DNA of 21,280 bases, taken from the NCBI GenBank assembly GCA_018374635.1, contig JAHAEW010000053.1:1-21280 (forward strand), read 5' to 3'. Made by a program: the position numbers and the translations under genes. The notes under the pieces were generated by a model. It saw nothing but the letters and a program-made list of their open reading frames with translations, did no database searches and was not told the origin of the DNA. Of the stretch, positions 7,620-15,078 are shown piece after piece (the stretch's first letter is position 1; each line of letters begins with the position of its first letter). Source of the stretch: Clostridiales bacterium. Lineage in GTDB: Bacteria; Bacillota; Clostridia; Oscillospirales; Oscillospiraceae.

Positions 7620-9963
7620 CCTTGTCCCCATTTCTGCAAAAGTCCATCGAAAGCAGAGCCGAATGTCCATTTTCTGTATTGTGCTGGCAGTATTTCTGAT
7701 GACCACTATCTTCGGTATGGCGGATATGTTTATTCGCAGCCAAGTTATCAAAACACAGGCAGAAACGGGAAATTGGCATATAGGAGTACAAAATATTACG
7801 GATGAAGATGCAGCTATTATCGCTGCACGTCCTGATGTTGAAGCCCTCGCCCCCTATGATGTTCTGAACTACAACAGCGACGAAGGGTACACCTTGAATG
7901 GGACAGAAACGCTTATTTGCGGCGGCAATGAAACCCTGTTTACAAAAATCTTTGCAAATATGATTGCGGCAGGCAGTTTTCCGCAAAGCAATGACGAGGC
8001 TATGGTAACGGAAAACGCCGAAGATATGCTCCATTTATCTATTGGCGATTATATTACTGTTGATATGCCGGACGGAACAGAGCATACATTTCGTATATCT
8101 GGATTTGTCAAAAATACGGCCAATCTTATGAGTAGCGATTCATACGGGGTATTTATCACGACAGAAAAATTCCGTTCTCTTTCGCAAAACATTGGAAATA
8201 GCGAGTCACTTGGCAGCAGTACGGTTTTCTATATTCAGTTTTCTGACACAGGAAATGTCCAAAGTGAAATTTTGGATTTGAAATCGCAATTTGATTTAAG
8301 TGATGAACAGGTTTTTGAAAACACAAAGCTGCTTGGTTTGCTTGGGCAGAGCAGCAATTCTTTTATGATGCAGGTCTATGCGTCCGCCGGTGTCTTATTC
8401 GTTTTGGTTCTGTTTGCAGGTATTATGATGATTGCAAGCAGTCTGAATAGTAATGTTGCCCAGCGAACAGAGTTTTTCGGTCTGATGCGCTGCATTGGTG
8501 CAACCCCCAAACAGGTCATGCGCTTAGTAAGAAAAGAGGCTCTTGGTTGGTGTCGATTTGCGATTCCCATAGGCGTTTTAAGCGGCGTGGTTGTGATATG
8601 GATTCTGTGTTTCGTTCTGCGGTTTCTTAGCCCGGAATACTTCGGTGCTATGCCTGCATTTAGCATCAGCATACCGAGCATACTGGCAGGCATTGTTGTC
8701 GGATTGCTTACTGTTCTCCTGGCGGCTCGGTCTCCGGCAAAAAGAGCTTCAAATGTTTCACCTCTGGCGGCGGTTTCCGGCAATGCCAATGCTTTGCAGC
8801 CAGTCCGCAAAGCCGCAAATACAAAATGGCTGAAGGTAGAAACCTCGCTGGGGATTCATCATGCAAAATCCAGCCGCAAGAATTATGTTTTAATGGTAGC
8901 CTCTTTTGGCCTTAGTATCGTCCTGTTTCTTTCTTTTTCTGTGACGATTACTTTTATGAACCACACATTGACGCCGCTGTATCCGTGGGCACCGGATATA
9001 TCCATTGTTAGTTCCGATAACACCTGCTCTGTTGATAAAAATTTTATAGACGAGTTGAAAGAAAATCCTGTTGTAGATACAGTCTATGGTCGGATGTTCG
9101 CATACGATGTTCCAGCCACGGTAAACGGAATGGAAAAAACGGTTGTTTTGATCTCGTATGAACAGCAGCAATTTGAATGGGCCTCGGACTATCTGCAATC
9201 AGGTTCATTAGAAGCTGTGCAAAATGAGTTGAATACTGGTTTGACCGTATTCGATTCGCAAGGTTCCATGCAAGTAGGCGATCAGGTTACGATGGAGATT
9301 GGTGGTCAGCCTGTCGAAATTGAGATTGTTGGACTTCTTTCCGCCAGCCCATTCAATAGTGCCGGAGATTCCTCAAGCATCATTTGCTCCGAAGATACTT
9401 TCCGGCAAATCACCGGAGAAGAAAACTATACCGTCATTGATATGCAGCTATCGACCAGCGTCACGGACGATGATGTAAATGCCATCCATCGCACCTATGG
9501 AGCAGGATTCAGTTTCGTTGACAAGCGGATGGATAACAGCAGTACATTAGACGTTTATTACTGTGTATGGCTGTTCCTCTATGGTTTTTTGGCCTTGATT
9601 GCTTTGATTACCATTTTCAATGTGATTAACAGCATTGCTTTGAGTGTAGCAGCTCGGACAAAACAGTATGGTGCTTTCCGGGCGATTGGTTTAAGTATCC
9701 ACCAGCTTTCCAGAATGGTGATTGCGGAGGTAACCACCTATGCTGTTTCCGGCTGTATCATTGGCACTTTTCTGGGGCTGATCTGCCATAAACTCCTCTT
9801 TAGTTTGCTGATAAGTTCTAATTGGGGTGAGGCATGGACAATTCCATTTGTGGAATTAGGTATTATTCTCCTAATTGTTGTACTTTCTGTAATTCTGGCC
9901 GTGTATGGGCCAATCAAGAGAATACGCAAGATGTCTATTGTTGACACGATCAGTGCGCAGTAA
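7603..9963 (+). CDS. MacB/FtsX-type ABC transporter permease
   Basis: This 786-aa permease has two FtsX units in the LolC/E order: one N-terminal helix (about 22-42), an extracellular MacB-like domain (about 45-255), three helices (about 265-405, ending SPAKRASNVSPL), then a fifth helix, a second extracellular domain (about 475-640) and three last helices ending in IKRIRKMSIVDTIS. That gives eight helices, unlike the BceB plan at 2683-4923. The start at 7603 has GGGAGGG 7 nt upstream; an earlier in-frame ATG at 7546 lies deep inside the ATPase gene without a ribosome site. It works with the ATPase just upstream, probably exporting or disarming a peptide antimicrobial, but the substrate is unknown. 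Base composition is low: 8041-8100 has 23 G/C of 60, whereas 5461-5520 in the regulator has 43 of 60. Confidence 0.88.
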   Translation: MKRYLDLVPISAKVHRKQSRMSIFCIVLAVFLMTTIFGMADMFIRSQVIKTQAETGNWHIGVQNITDEDAAIIAARPDVEALAPYDVLNYNSDEGYTLNGTETLICGGNETLFTKIFANMIAAGSFPQSNDEAMVTENAEDMLHLSIGDYITVDMPDGTEHTFRISGFVKNTANLMSSDSYGVFITTEKFRSLSQNIGNSESLGSSTVFYIQFSDTGNVQSEILDLKSQFDLSDEQVFENTKLLGLLGQSSNSFMMQVYASAGVLFVLVLFAGIMMIASSLNSNVAQRTEFFGLMRCIGATPKQVMRLVRKEALGWCRFAIPIGVLSGVVVIWILCFVLRFLSPEYFGAMPAFSISIPSILAGIVVGLLTVLLAARSPAKRASNVSPLAAVSGNANALQPVRKAANTKWLKVETSLGIHHAKSSRKNYVLMVASFGLSIVLFLSFSVTITFMNHTLTPLYPWAPDISIVSSDNTCSVDKNFIDELKENPVVDTVYGRMFAYDVPATVNGMEKTVVLISYEQQQFEWASDYLQSGSLEAVQNELNTGLTVFDSQGSMQVGDQVTMEIGGQPVEIEIVGLLSASPFNSAGDSSSIICSEDTFRQITGEENYTVIDMQLSTSVTDDDVNAIHRTYGAGFSFVDKRMDNSSTLDVYYCVWLFLYGFLALIALITIFNVINSIALSVAARTKQYGAFRAIGLSIHQLSRMVIAEVTTYAVSGCIIGTFLGLICHKLLFSLLISSNWGEAWTIPFVELGIILLIVVLSVILAVYGPIKRIRKMSIVDTISAQ

Positions 9964-9966
9964 ACT

Positions 9967-10035
9967 CAGTTCGTGCTACAGACCGCGTCGACGGAGATTT
10001 CCGTGTCGATAGGTATGCTCGTGCAGATGCTGGTC
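9967..10035 (+). pseudogene. Relic of a BceB-type permease C-terminus
   Basis: Just after the ABC permease stop, an in-frame stretch reads FVLQTASTEISVSIG. It lines up with the bceB C-terminus (FLQTVSAEIAAYIG, coded at 4744-4784): 8 of 14 residues agree in the core, and 27 of 39 bases match between 9975-10013 and 4746-4784. There is no start codon, ribosome site or preceding homology. I read this as the tail of an older BceB gene, mostly deleted or replaced. The match is short, so chance cannot be excluded. Confidence 0.5.
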
Positions 10036-10097
10036 CTCGGTGCCCGGCCGCTGCCTTGGCAGGCTATGATAATGGGAGAGGCGTACCAGCAAGATAG

Positions 10098-10129
10098 AAG
10101 GAGGCCGGCTTCGCCAAGCCGGCCTCCTT
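10098..10129. terminator. Strong hairpin terminator after the second ABC operon
   Basis: AAGGAGGCCGGCTT and AAGCCGGCCTCCTT form a perfect 14-bp stem around a CGCC loop. Only a short T run follows (TTT before GGGG). The stem is flanked by A-rich DNA, so it may act for either direction; the nearest minus-strand gene also ends toward it. Confidence 0.75.
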
Positions 10130-10143
10130 TGGGGTAGAAAGAA

Positions 10144-10382
10144 CCACCAGCTCTGCTGGTGGGCTCCCCTTGAATGCTTTAGTAAAAAGCTACGAGCGAA
10201 GCGAGTTGACAGCTTACCCAATAACAGTAACACAAAAGTCTCAAATAGAAGATGATTTGCCCGTTTACGGGCGGTGGGGCGAGAGATGCAGGCGAAAAAT
10301 ATTCGGTGCGTCTTGAGTCGCCCGCCAGTATCAGGCCCTTATAGGGCCTACTCAAGCCTCCGGCTTAGCTGGAGGTTTTGAC
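10144..10382. mobile_element. Transposase-less IS200/IS605-like relict with omega-RNA-like end
   Basis: This 240-bp stretch between two convergent operons has no credible gene but is packed with hairpins: CCACCAGC/GCTGGTGG (10144-10162), GCCCG/CGGGC (10259-10272), a two-part stem GGGCGA...AGATGCA with TGCGTCT...TCGCCC (10277-10323), AGGCCCT/AGGGCCT (10333-10349) and CCTCCGGC/GCTGGAGG (10357-10375) followed by TTTTGAC. A subterminal hairpin at each end with a last GC-rich hairpin next to a TTTTGAC-like tail is the style of IS200/IS605 right ends and TnpB/IscB guide RNAs. I read it as a deletion derivative that kept both ends. The exact borders and the family are inferred. A minus-strand ORF across it is not judged real. 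Confidence 0.5.
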
Positions 10383-10401
10383 TAAAATCGCACGCCTCGC
10401 C

Positions 10402-11613
10402 TCAATGAATGGGAAGATATATGCTGACACAGAGATTTTGCGAGTCCCCCTGCTCAAATTGCACCGTCCCGTCGTGGGCGGCGGCGATCTGGCACACTAA
10501 CTTGAGGCCCGTGCCGTGAGTAGCACCGCCATCCGCTTCCAGCTGGCCGGTTGGCTCCGCCGTTACCGGAGCAACCTCTCCTACACCGCCTTCCACAAAG
10601 AGAACGACTGCTTTCCCCTCGGCCCTGGCCCCCAGGCAAATGGAACAGTCTGGGGCGTTGTGCCGCACGCAGTTGGTCAACAGATTGTTCAGTGCCCGGC
10701 GGAGCAGGAAGGGATCTGCTTCGATCACGGGCAGGGGCTCCGCCGGCAGATCCATCTCGAAATTGGAGCCCTCTCCCATGCCGCCGTTGAGGAAGTCGGC
10801 GGCGGTCTGGCGGAGGAACGCTTCGATCTGGAGAGGCTCTTTCCGGAGTGCCTGCATGGCGCAGTCCAACCGCATTGTCAGGTTCAGATCGTTCACCAGA
10901 TCCCGGATCATCTGGCTTTGGGTCCGTATGATCCTCGCCTGCCTTCGGCGCGCTGGGGGCAGGTCTGACGCCTCCTCCATCTGGGCTGCGTAGCCCATGA
11001 CCATAGAGAGCGGGGTGCGGATGTCGTGGGACACGCCGTTGATCCAGTCAGAGCGGGCGGCGTCCCGCACCTGCTGGGCCTGCCGAAACCACCTGCGTAC
11101 CACAGTATAGGACAGCAGCAGCACACAGCCAAGGGTCAACAGGAAGATGCCGCCAAACCATAGCGGCATCTGCGTGAGGGTGGAGCTGTTCATAGCCATA
11201 TCGTGCTTCCACATGCTCCCCTTGGGCGCACCCACCACCAGTAATCCATCCTCCCGTACCCAGCACTGTACCGGGTAATCATTCAAGTACCACCGGGTGA
11301 AGGAGGCCACATCCGTGAGAGTATACTGCTCCGGTACATCGGAAGGCTTGTGGAGGGACCAGATCACCCGCCCACTTTCGTCCAGAAGCATAGCCCAGCT
11401 GCCGTCCGCCAGCAGCGCCTCCCCAGTGAAAGTGTAGTCTGTCCCGTCCCATGCGAGGGCATCAGAGGTCTTGCGTACTGAGACATCCCAGCTTCGTCCG
11501 CCATCGGAGTGGTAGAAGGTAAAGACCAGGATACCTGCCAGGGTGATGAAGGCGATCAGAGCCGCCGAAGCGGTCACCAGTACGGCCCCCTTGAAAAAGC
11601 TCCGCAGGCTCAT
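10402..11613 (-). CDS. LanK-like sensor histidine kinase
   Basis: This 403-aa membrane kinase is coded on the minus strand. TM1 (about 12-34) and TM2 (about 151-172) enclose an extracellular domain of about 115 residues. H196 in GVSHDIRTPLSMVMGY is the phospho-acceptor. The N-box (NNLLTNCVRHN, from 309) is clear, but the D-box reads EGGVGEV (341-347) in place of the usual DNGxG, so the ATP-contacting Asp is Glu; a G2 box GTGLKL follows. It overlaps the regulator gene by 4 nt (ATGA). Together with the regulator and the divergent LanFEG-type transporter it resembles NisRK/SpaRK or C. difficile CprRK. Whether the Asp-to-Glu change weakens activity is unknown. Confidence 0.85.
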   Translation of the reverse strand: MSLRSFFKGAVLVTASAALIAFITLAGILVFTFYHSDGGRSWDVSVRKTSDALAWDGTDYTFTGEALLADGSWAMLLDESGRVIWSLHKPSDVPEQYTLTDVASFTRWYLNDYPVQCWVREDGLLVVGAPKGSMWKHDMAMNSSTLTQMPLWFGGIFLLTLGCVLLLSYTVVRRWFRQAQQVRDAARSDWINGVSHDIRTPLSMVMGYAAQMEEASDLPPARRRQARIIRTQSQMIRDLVNDLNLTMRLDCAMQALRKEPLQIEAFLRQTAADFLNGGMGEGSNFEMDLPAEPLPVIEADPFLLRRALNNLLTNCVRHNAPDCSICLGARAEGKAVVLFVEGGVGEVAPVTAEPTGQLEADGGATHGTGLKLVCQIAAAHDGTVQFEQGDSQNLCVSIYLPIH

Positions 11614-12296
11614 TTCGTCTCCTCCCGATTCAGGCGATAGCCCAGGCCCCGCACTGTCAGTAGATATTGCGGGTGGGAAGGGTCTGCTTCGATCTTCTCC
11701 CGCAGGCGCCGGATGTGGACCATCAGGGTGTTCTCATAACCCACCAGCGGGCCATCCCACAGGGCGGCGCACAGGGCGTCGATGGTAACGATGTTCCCTC
11801 TAGCGTCCCACAGCTTTTTCAGCAGCGTGAATTCCTTGGCGGTGAGGGCAGTCTCCACGCCGCAGCGGCGGAGGTTGCTCTTGCCCCAGTCGATCTCCAC
11901 ATCCCCCAAGCGGCCGGTGTCTGGTGTTTCCCGATAGACCCGCCGGAGCACGGCATTCAGGCGGAGCAACAGCTCCTGGGGAAGAAAGGGCTTGGTGATA
12001 TAGTCATCCGCTCCCAGACCCAGCCCCTGGAGTCGGTCGGCGTCCTCATCCCGGGCAGAGAGGAACAGCACCGGCACATCCCGTCTCTCCCGGAGCTTCC
12101 CAAACAGGGAGAAGCCATCCCCGTCCGGCAGGTTCACATCCAGCAGCACCGCGTCCGGCTGGATAGCCTGGAACTGCTCCAGCGCCTGCGCGCAGGACAG
12201 GGCAGGCGCTGTCTCATAACCAGCCTGGATCAAGATCTCCTTCACCATATTCTGCAGGGCGATCTCATCGTCCACGATCAAAATACGATAGGCCAT
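11610..12296 (-). CDS. LanR-like OmpR-family response regulator
   Basis: This 228-aa response regulator has receiver residues D9-D10-E11, phospho-acceptor D53 (LLDV), a switch Ser/Thr region (FLSARDE) and the Lys of GADDYITKPF, then a winged-helix domain ending RGLGYRLNREETK. The start at 12296 was chosen because AGGAGG (12304-12309 on the complement) lies 7 nt upstream; an in-frame start at 12347 lies upstream of the promoter -10. The gene is divergent from the ABC operon, and the GTAAGG repeats between them are the likely binding site. It forms one operon with the kinase. Confidence 0.9.
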   Translation of the reverse strand: MAYRILIVDDEIALQNMVKEILIQAGYETAPALSCAQALEQFQAIQPDAVLLDVNLPDGDGFSLFGKLRERRDVPVLFLSARDEDADRLQGLGLGADDYITKPFLPQELLLRLNAVLRRVYRETPDTGRLGDVEIDWGKSNLRRCGVETALTAKEFTLLKKLWDARGNIVTIDALCAALWDGPLVGYENTLMVHIRRLREKIEADPSHPQYLLTVRGLGYRLNREETK

Positions 12297-12326
12297 ATTG
12301 CGGCCTCCTTTATCATTCTTTTCCTT

Positions 12327-12335
12327 ATTATAGCA
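12327..12335 (-). promoter_or_regulatory. Extended -10 promoter of the LanRK operon
   Basis: On the minus strand the sequence reads TGCTATAAT, a perfect TATAAT with the TG of an extended -10, 31 bp upstream of the regulator start. The -35 region is weak (CTGGAC-like), so the extended element probably carries the promoter. Confidence 0.65.
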
Positions 12336-12369
12336 AATCCTGTCCATCCGTCCAGCCCCAGCCGGAGAA

Positions 12370-12409
12370 GTAAGGTAAACGTAAGGTAGGCTTCATCGGG
12401 GCGTAAGGC
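12370..12409. promoter_or_regulatory. Phased GTAAGG repeats, probable LanR-type box
   Basis: The heptamer GTAAGGT occurs at 12370 and 12381 and GTAAGGC at 12403: starts are 11 and 22 bp apart, exactly one and two helical turns. OmpR-family regulators bind direct heptamers at about 11-bp spacing. The array sits 9 bp before the extended -10 of the ABC operon and between the divergent promoters. A fourth GTAAGGA at 12431 belongs to the ribosome site and is out of phase. Confidence 0.65.
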
Positions 12410-12414
12410 AGGGG

Positions 12415-12423
12415 TGCTATCTT
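12415..12423 (+). promoter_or_regulatory. Candidate extended -10 of the LanFEG-type operon
   Basis: TGCTATCTT is an extended -10 look-alike 24 bp before the ATPase start, with no recognisable -35. The GTAAGG array just upstream would supply the activator. Confidence 0.45.
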
Positions 12424-12446
12424 TGGGAGTGTAAGGAGGTCTTGCC

Positions 12447-13358
12447 ATGAACATCATTGAGACACACGACCTGTGCAAGCAGTATGGAAATACCCTGCGG
12501 GTGACCCATCTGGATCTGGATGTACCCGAGGGCAGCGTCTACGGCTTTCTCGGCCCCAATGGGGCGGGGAAGTCCACCACCCTGAAAATGATCCTGGGCT
12601 TGGTACGTCCCACAGCGGGGGATATTCAGGTGTTGGGGAAGAAAATGGAGGGTGGAAACCGCCTTGCCGTACTCCGGCAGGTGGGGAGTCTGATCGAAAG
12701 CCCCAGCTACTACGGGCACCTCACTGGGGAGGAGAATCTGCGGATCGTCCAGAGCCTCCGGGGCGTACCGGAGAAAAACATTCGGGAGGTACTGCAGATT
12801 GTCCGGCTGGACGGCCAGCGGGGCAAGAAAGTGGCCCACTACTCCCTGGGTATGAAGCAGAGGCTGGGCCTGGCGGCGGCACTGCTAGGCTATCCCAAAC
12901 TGCTGATCCTGGACGAACCAACCAATGGTCTGGACCCGGCGGGCATTCAGGAGATGCGGGAGCTGATCTGCTCCCTGCCGGAGCGGTTCGGTATGACAGT
13001 GGTGGTATCCAGCCACCTTTTGAGTGAGATCGACCAGATGGCTGACCATGTGGCCATTATCCGAGAGGGGGAACTGGTGTTTCAGGACACGCTGGAGGCC
13101 CTCCATGGCCGCAGCCGCCACCATCTGGCCCTGCGGACCACCAACAACGCAGTGGCCCGGGCCATTCTTCAGGAGAAGTCCGTGCCCTGCCAGGAGGAGG
13201 ATGGCCACCTCATCCTTCCTATCCTCTCTGATGAGATCGCCGCTCAGCTCACCTGCCTGCTGGCCGGGCAGTGCTTGGGCGTCATTCGGCTGGAGGAGCG
13301 GCAGAGGAGTCTGGAGGACATCTTCCTGGAGCTGACGGGAAAGGCGGCGAGCCTGTGA
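12447..13358 (+). CDS. Lantibiotic-protection ABC transporter ATPase (LanF/BcrA type)
   Basis: This 303-aa ATPase carries Walker A GPNGAGKST (36-44), the signature SLGMKQR, Walker B LLILDEPTNGLD and a switch His (SSH). In place of the Q-loop Gln it has Glu (GSLIESPSYY), the E-loop that marks lantibiotic-immunity ATPases such as NukF and NisF. A C-terminal accessory region (about 225-303) follows, as in BcrA-like proteins. It pairs with the two small permeases downstream to pump lantibiotics off the membrane. AAGGAGG at 12433-12439 supports the start. The stop overlaps the permease start by 4 nt (GTGA). No precursor-peptide, modification or protease gene is in the window, so this looks like resistance rather than producer immunity. 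Confidence 0.9.
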   Translation: MNIIETHDLCKQYGNTLRVTHLDLDVPEGSVYGFLGPNGAGKSTTLKMILGLVRPTAGDIQVLGKKMEGGNRLAVLRQVGSLIESPSYYGHLTGEENLRIVQSLRGVPEKNIREVLQIVRLDGQRGKKVAHYSLGMKQRLGLAAALLGYPKLLILDEPTNGLDPAGIQEMRELICSLPERFGMTVVVSSHLLSEIDQMADHVAIIREGELVFQDTLEALHGRSRHHLALRTTNNAVARAILQEKSVPCQEEDGHLILPILSDEIAAQLTCLLAGQCLGVIRLEERQRSLEDIFLELTGKAASL

Positions 13359-14104
13359 AACTGCTGGAACTGGAGTTTTTCAAGTGCCGGCGGCGGAAGA
13401 TCCTGCTGGTGTGCGCCGCCGTGCTGGCGGCGGAGCTGCTGTGGTTTGGTATGTATCTCACCCGGCAGGATGCCGAGGACCTGATCCAGGGGTGGATGCT
13501 GCTCTTCTACAACCTGGCCCTCATCGACGCCATCATCCTGCCCATCAGCGTAGCTACCATCACCAGCCGAAACTGCGAGCTGGAGCACAAAGGTGCCTCC
13601 CTCAAGCTGCTGGAGACGATGGTGACGCCGGGACGGCTTTACGGGGCTAAACTAGCCTGGGGCGCGCTGGTGCTGGCCGCCCTGCTGATCGTCCGTACTG
13701 GGGCCTTCGCAGTTATGGGGGTGACAGCCGGTTTCCACGGTGCGATCCCCTGGGTGCGGTTCGCTATTTTTACGGCCATCTCCTGGGCAGTGTCCATGAT
13801 GGTCTATGCCTTGCAACAGGGGTTGTCCTTGCGCTTTCAAAATCAGGCAATCGCTCTGGTGGCCGGCATCTTCGGCAGCTTTGTGGGGACCATGTCTATG
13901 CTGTTCCCGCCTGCCCTGGTCCGCTGTGTCCCTTGGGGCTACTACGGCCTGCTCTCTCTGGTACGGATGGATTGGGACCCGGCCACTCGCTTTACCCAGT
14001 TCTTCTGGCAGTGGCCCCAGCCCATGGACCTGGCGCTCCTGTGCCTATGGGCGGCGGTATTCCTGTTGGTGGGCTGTGCCTTGTTTGTGCGGAAGGAGGT
14101 ATGA
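13355..14104 (+). CDS. Lantibiotic immunity ABC permease, LanE/MutE type
   Basis: This 249-aa six-helix permease subunit starts VKLLELEFFKCRRRK, the short amphipathic, basic N-terminus usual for the EpiE/MutE family, and has helices spread over residues about 16-245. The GTG at 13355 overlaps the ATPase stop (GTGA), which together with family length makes it the preferred start; an in-frame ATG at 13271 would add a tail of out-of-frame ATPase sequence. The end FVRKEV is 3 nt from the next permease. It should form a heterodimeric membrane channel with that partner, powered by the ATPase upstream. Confidence 0.85.
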   Translation: MKLLELEFFKCRRRKILLVCAAVLAAELLWFGMYLTRQDAEDLIQGWMLLFYNLALIDAIILPISVATITSRNCELEHKGASLKLLETMVTPGRLYGAKLAWGALVLAALLIVRTGAFAVMGVTAGFHGAIPWVRFAIFTAISWAVSMMVYALQQGLSLRFQNQAIALVAGIFGSFVGTMSMLFPPALVRCVPWGYYGLLSLVRMDWDPATRFTQFFWQWPQPMDLALLCLWAAVFLLVGCALFVRKEV

Positions 14105-14107
14105 GGG

Positions 14108-14836
14108 ATGTTGCTGCGTTGTCTGAGAGCGGAACTGGTCAAGTTTCGCCGGTCGCCGGTATGGCTGGCCTTTGTAGTGCTGCCTCTGTTCCCCGCTTTC
14201 CTGGGGACCTTCAACTATCTGGGAAACCTTTCGGTGCTGAGCGACGCCTGGTACAGCCTGTGGAGCCAGCACACCCTGTTCTCCTCTATGTTTTTCCTGC
14301 CGGCCCTTCTGGGTGTGTTTTGCGCCTGGCAATGGCGGCTGGAGCACGCGGACCACAACTGGAACAGTTTTCTCACCGCGCCGGTGCCGGTGGGAGATCT
14401 GTGCCTTGCCAAGCTGATCTGGGCCGCAGTTATCTCCCTGCTCTCCCAGGCCTGGATCGGGGTGCTGTTTATCCTCAGCGGCAAGCTGGTGGGTCTTACC
14501 GGCCCTATCCCGCCGGAGCTGCCGGAGTGGCTTCTGTGCGGGACCCTGGGCGGCGTGTCGGTGTGCGCGGTACAGCTCTATTTCAGCCTCATCATCCGGG
14601 CTTTTGCTCCGCCGGTAGCCTTTGGGCTGGTGGGCGGTATCGCGGGGCTGATGGTCACGGCCCAGGGGTTCGGGTACGCCTTCCCGTATTCTCTGCTCTG
14701 CATCGGGATGCGGGCCAATAACCCGACGATGGGGTTAAACTTTGCGGCCTTCCTGCTCTCCGCTTTTGTTTACACGGTGGTGTTCACCCTTCTGGCCGTC
14801 CGGCACCTCCGGCGGCACGACACGGCGGCGGAATAG
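14108..14836 (+). CDS. Lantibiotic immunity ABC permease, LanG/MutG type
   Basis: This 242-aa permease subunit starts MLLRCLRAELVKFRRSP, the typical amphipathic beginning of EpiG/MutG proteins, followed by about six helices ending at residue 233 (RHLRRHDTAAE tail). GGAGG at 14094-14098 serves as ribosome site from inside the LanE end. It is the last gene of the operon; a long inverted repeat lies 20 bp after its stop. The order ATPase-E-G and the adjacent two-component system match C. difficile CprABC-KR and similar orphan resistance loci. Confidence 0.85.
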   Translation: MLLRCLRAELVKFRRSPVWLAFVVLPLFPAFLGTFNYLGNLSVLSDAWYSLWSQHTLFSSMFFLPALLGVFCAWQWRLEHADHNWNSFLTAPVPVGDLCLAKLIWAAVISLLSQAWIGVLFILSGKLVGLTGPIPPELPEWLLCGTLGGVSVCAVQLYFSLIIRAFAPPVAFGLVGGIAGLMVTAQGFGYAFPYSLLCIGMRANNPTMGLNFAAFLLSAFVYTVVFTLLAVRHLRRHDTAAE

Positions 14837-14855
14837 GCCTCAGTCTGTATGATGG

Positions 14856-14895
14856 GCCCTGTTGACATCCTTTTACATAGAGGTGTCAACAGGGC
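14856..14895. terminator. Long hairpin after the lantibiotic transporter operon
   Basis: GCCCTGTTGACA (14856-14867) pairs perfectly with TGTCAACAGGGC (14884-14895) and extends by a few pairs past a bulge into CC/GG. The tail is ATTATATA, so it could be a rho-independent terminator, though the T run is poor. It may also belong to a dispersed repeat. Between this hairpin and the relic at 15018 (about 120 bp) only a short CACTTG/CAAGTG palindrome (14996-15010) stands out. Confidence 0.55.
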
Positions 14896-15017
14896 ATTAT
14901 ATACAGTGGTCAGCAAACGCATTTTCCGGCAGAAGATCTCTTTGAATGCCTGCATCTTTCAGGAATCTCCATAATAAATTCATAATTCCATGATACACTT
15001 GTAACAAGTGATGATGG

Positions 15018-15077
15018 ATGAAACACATTCTAATTGTTGAGGACGAACTGGATATACAAGAACTTCTGCGGACCTAG
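15018..15077 (+). pseudogene. Truncated response regulator N-terminus
   Basis: An ATG opens MKHILIVEDELDIQELLRT and then stops. This is the beta1-alpha1 start of an OmpR-type receiver domain, including the acidic E-D-E cluster, cut after 19 codons. The next sequence belongs to an unrelated hydrolase, so this is a deletion or recombination junction. It is not a copy of any of the four intact regulators here. Confidence 0.7.
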
Positions 15078-15078
15078 C

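Noticed and set aside
9976..10233. 85-codon minus-strand ORF over the terminator and relict
   Set aside because: It runs through a perfect terminator hairpin and the end of the hairpin-rich element and has no family match; I judge it a chance ORF.
13933..14721. 262-codon plus-strand ORF across both lantibiotic permeases
   Set aside because: It overlaps two permeases of normal length in other frames, is Gly/Pro/Arg/Ala-rich and has no helices or family features.
14770..14955. 61-codon minus-strand ORF over the end of the lantibiotic operon
   Set aside because: It passes through both arms of the long hairpin and has no credible start signal.
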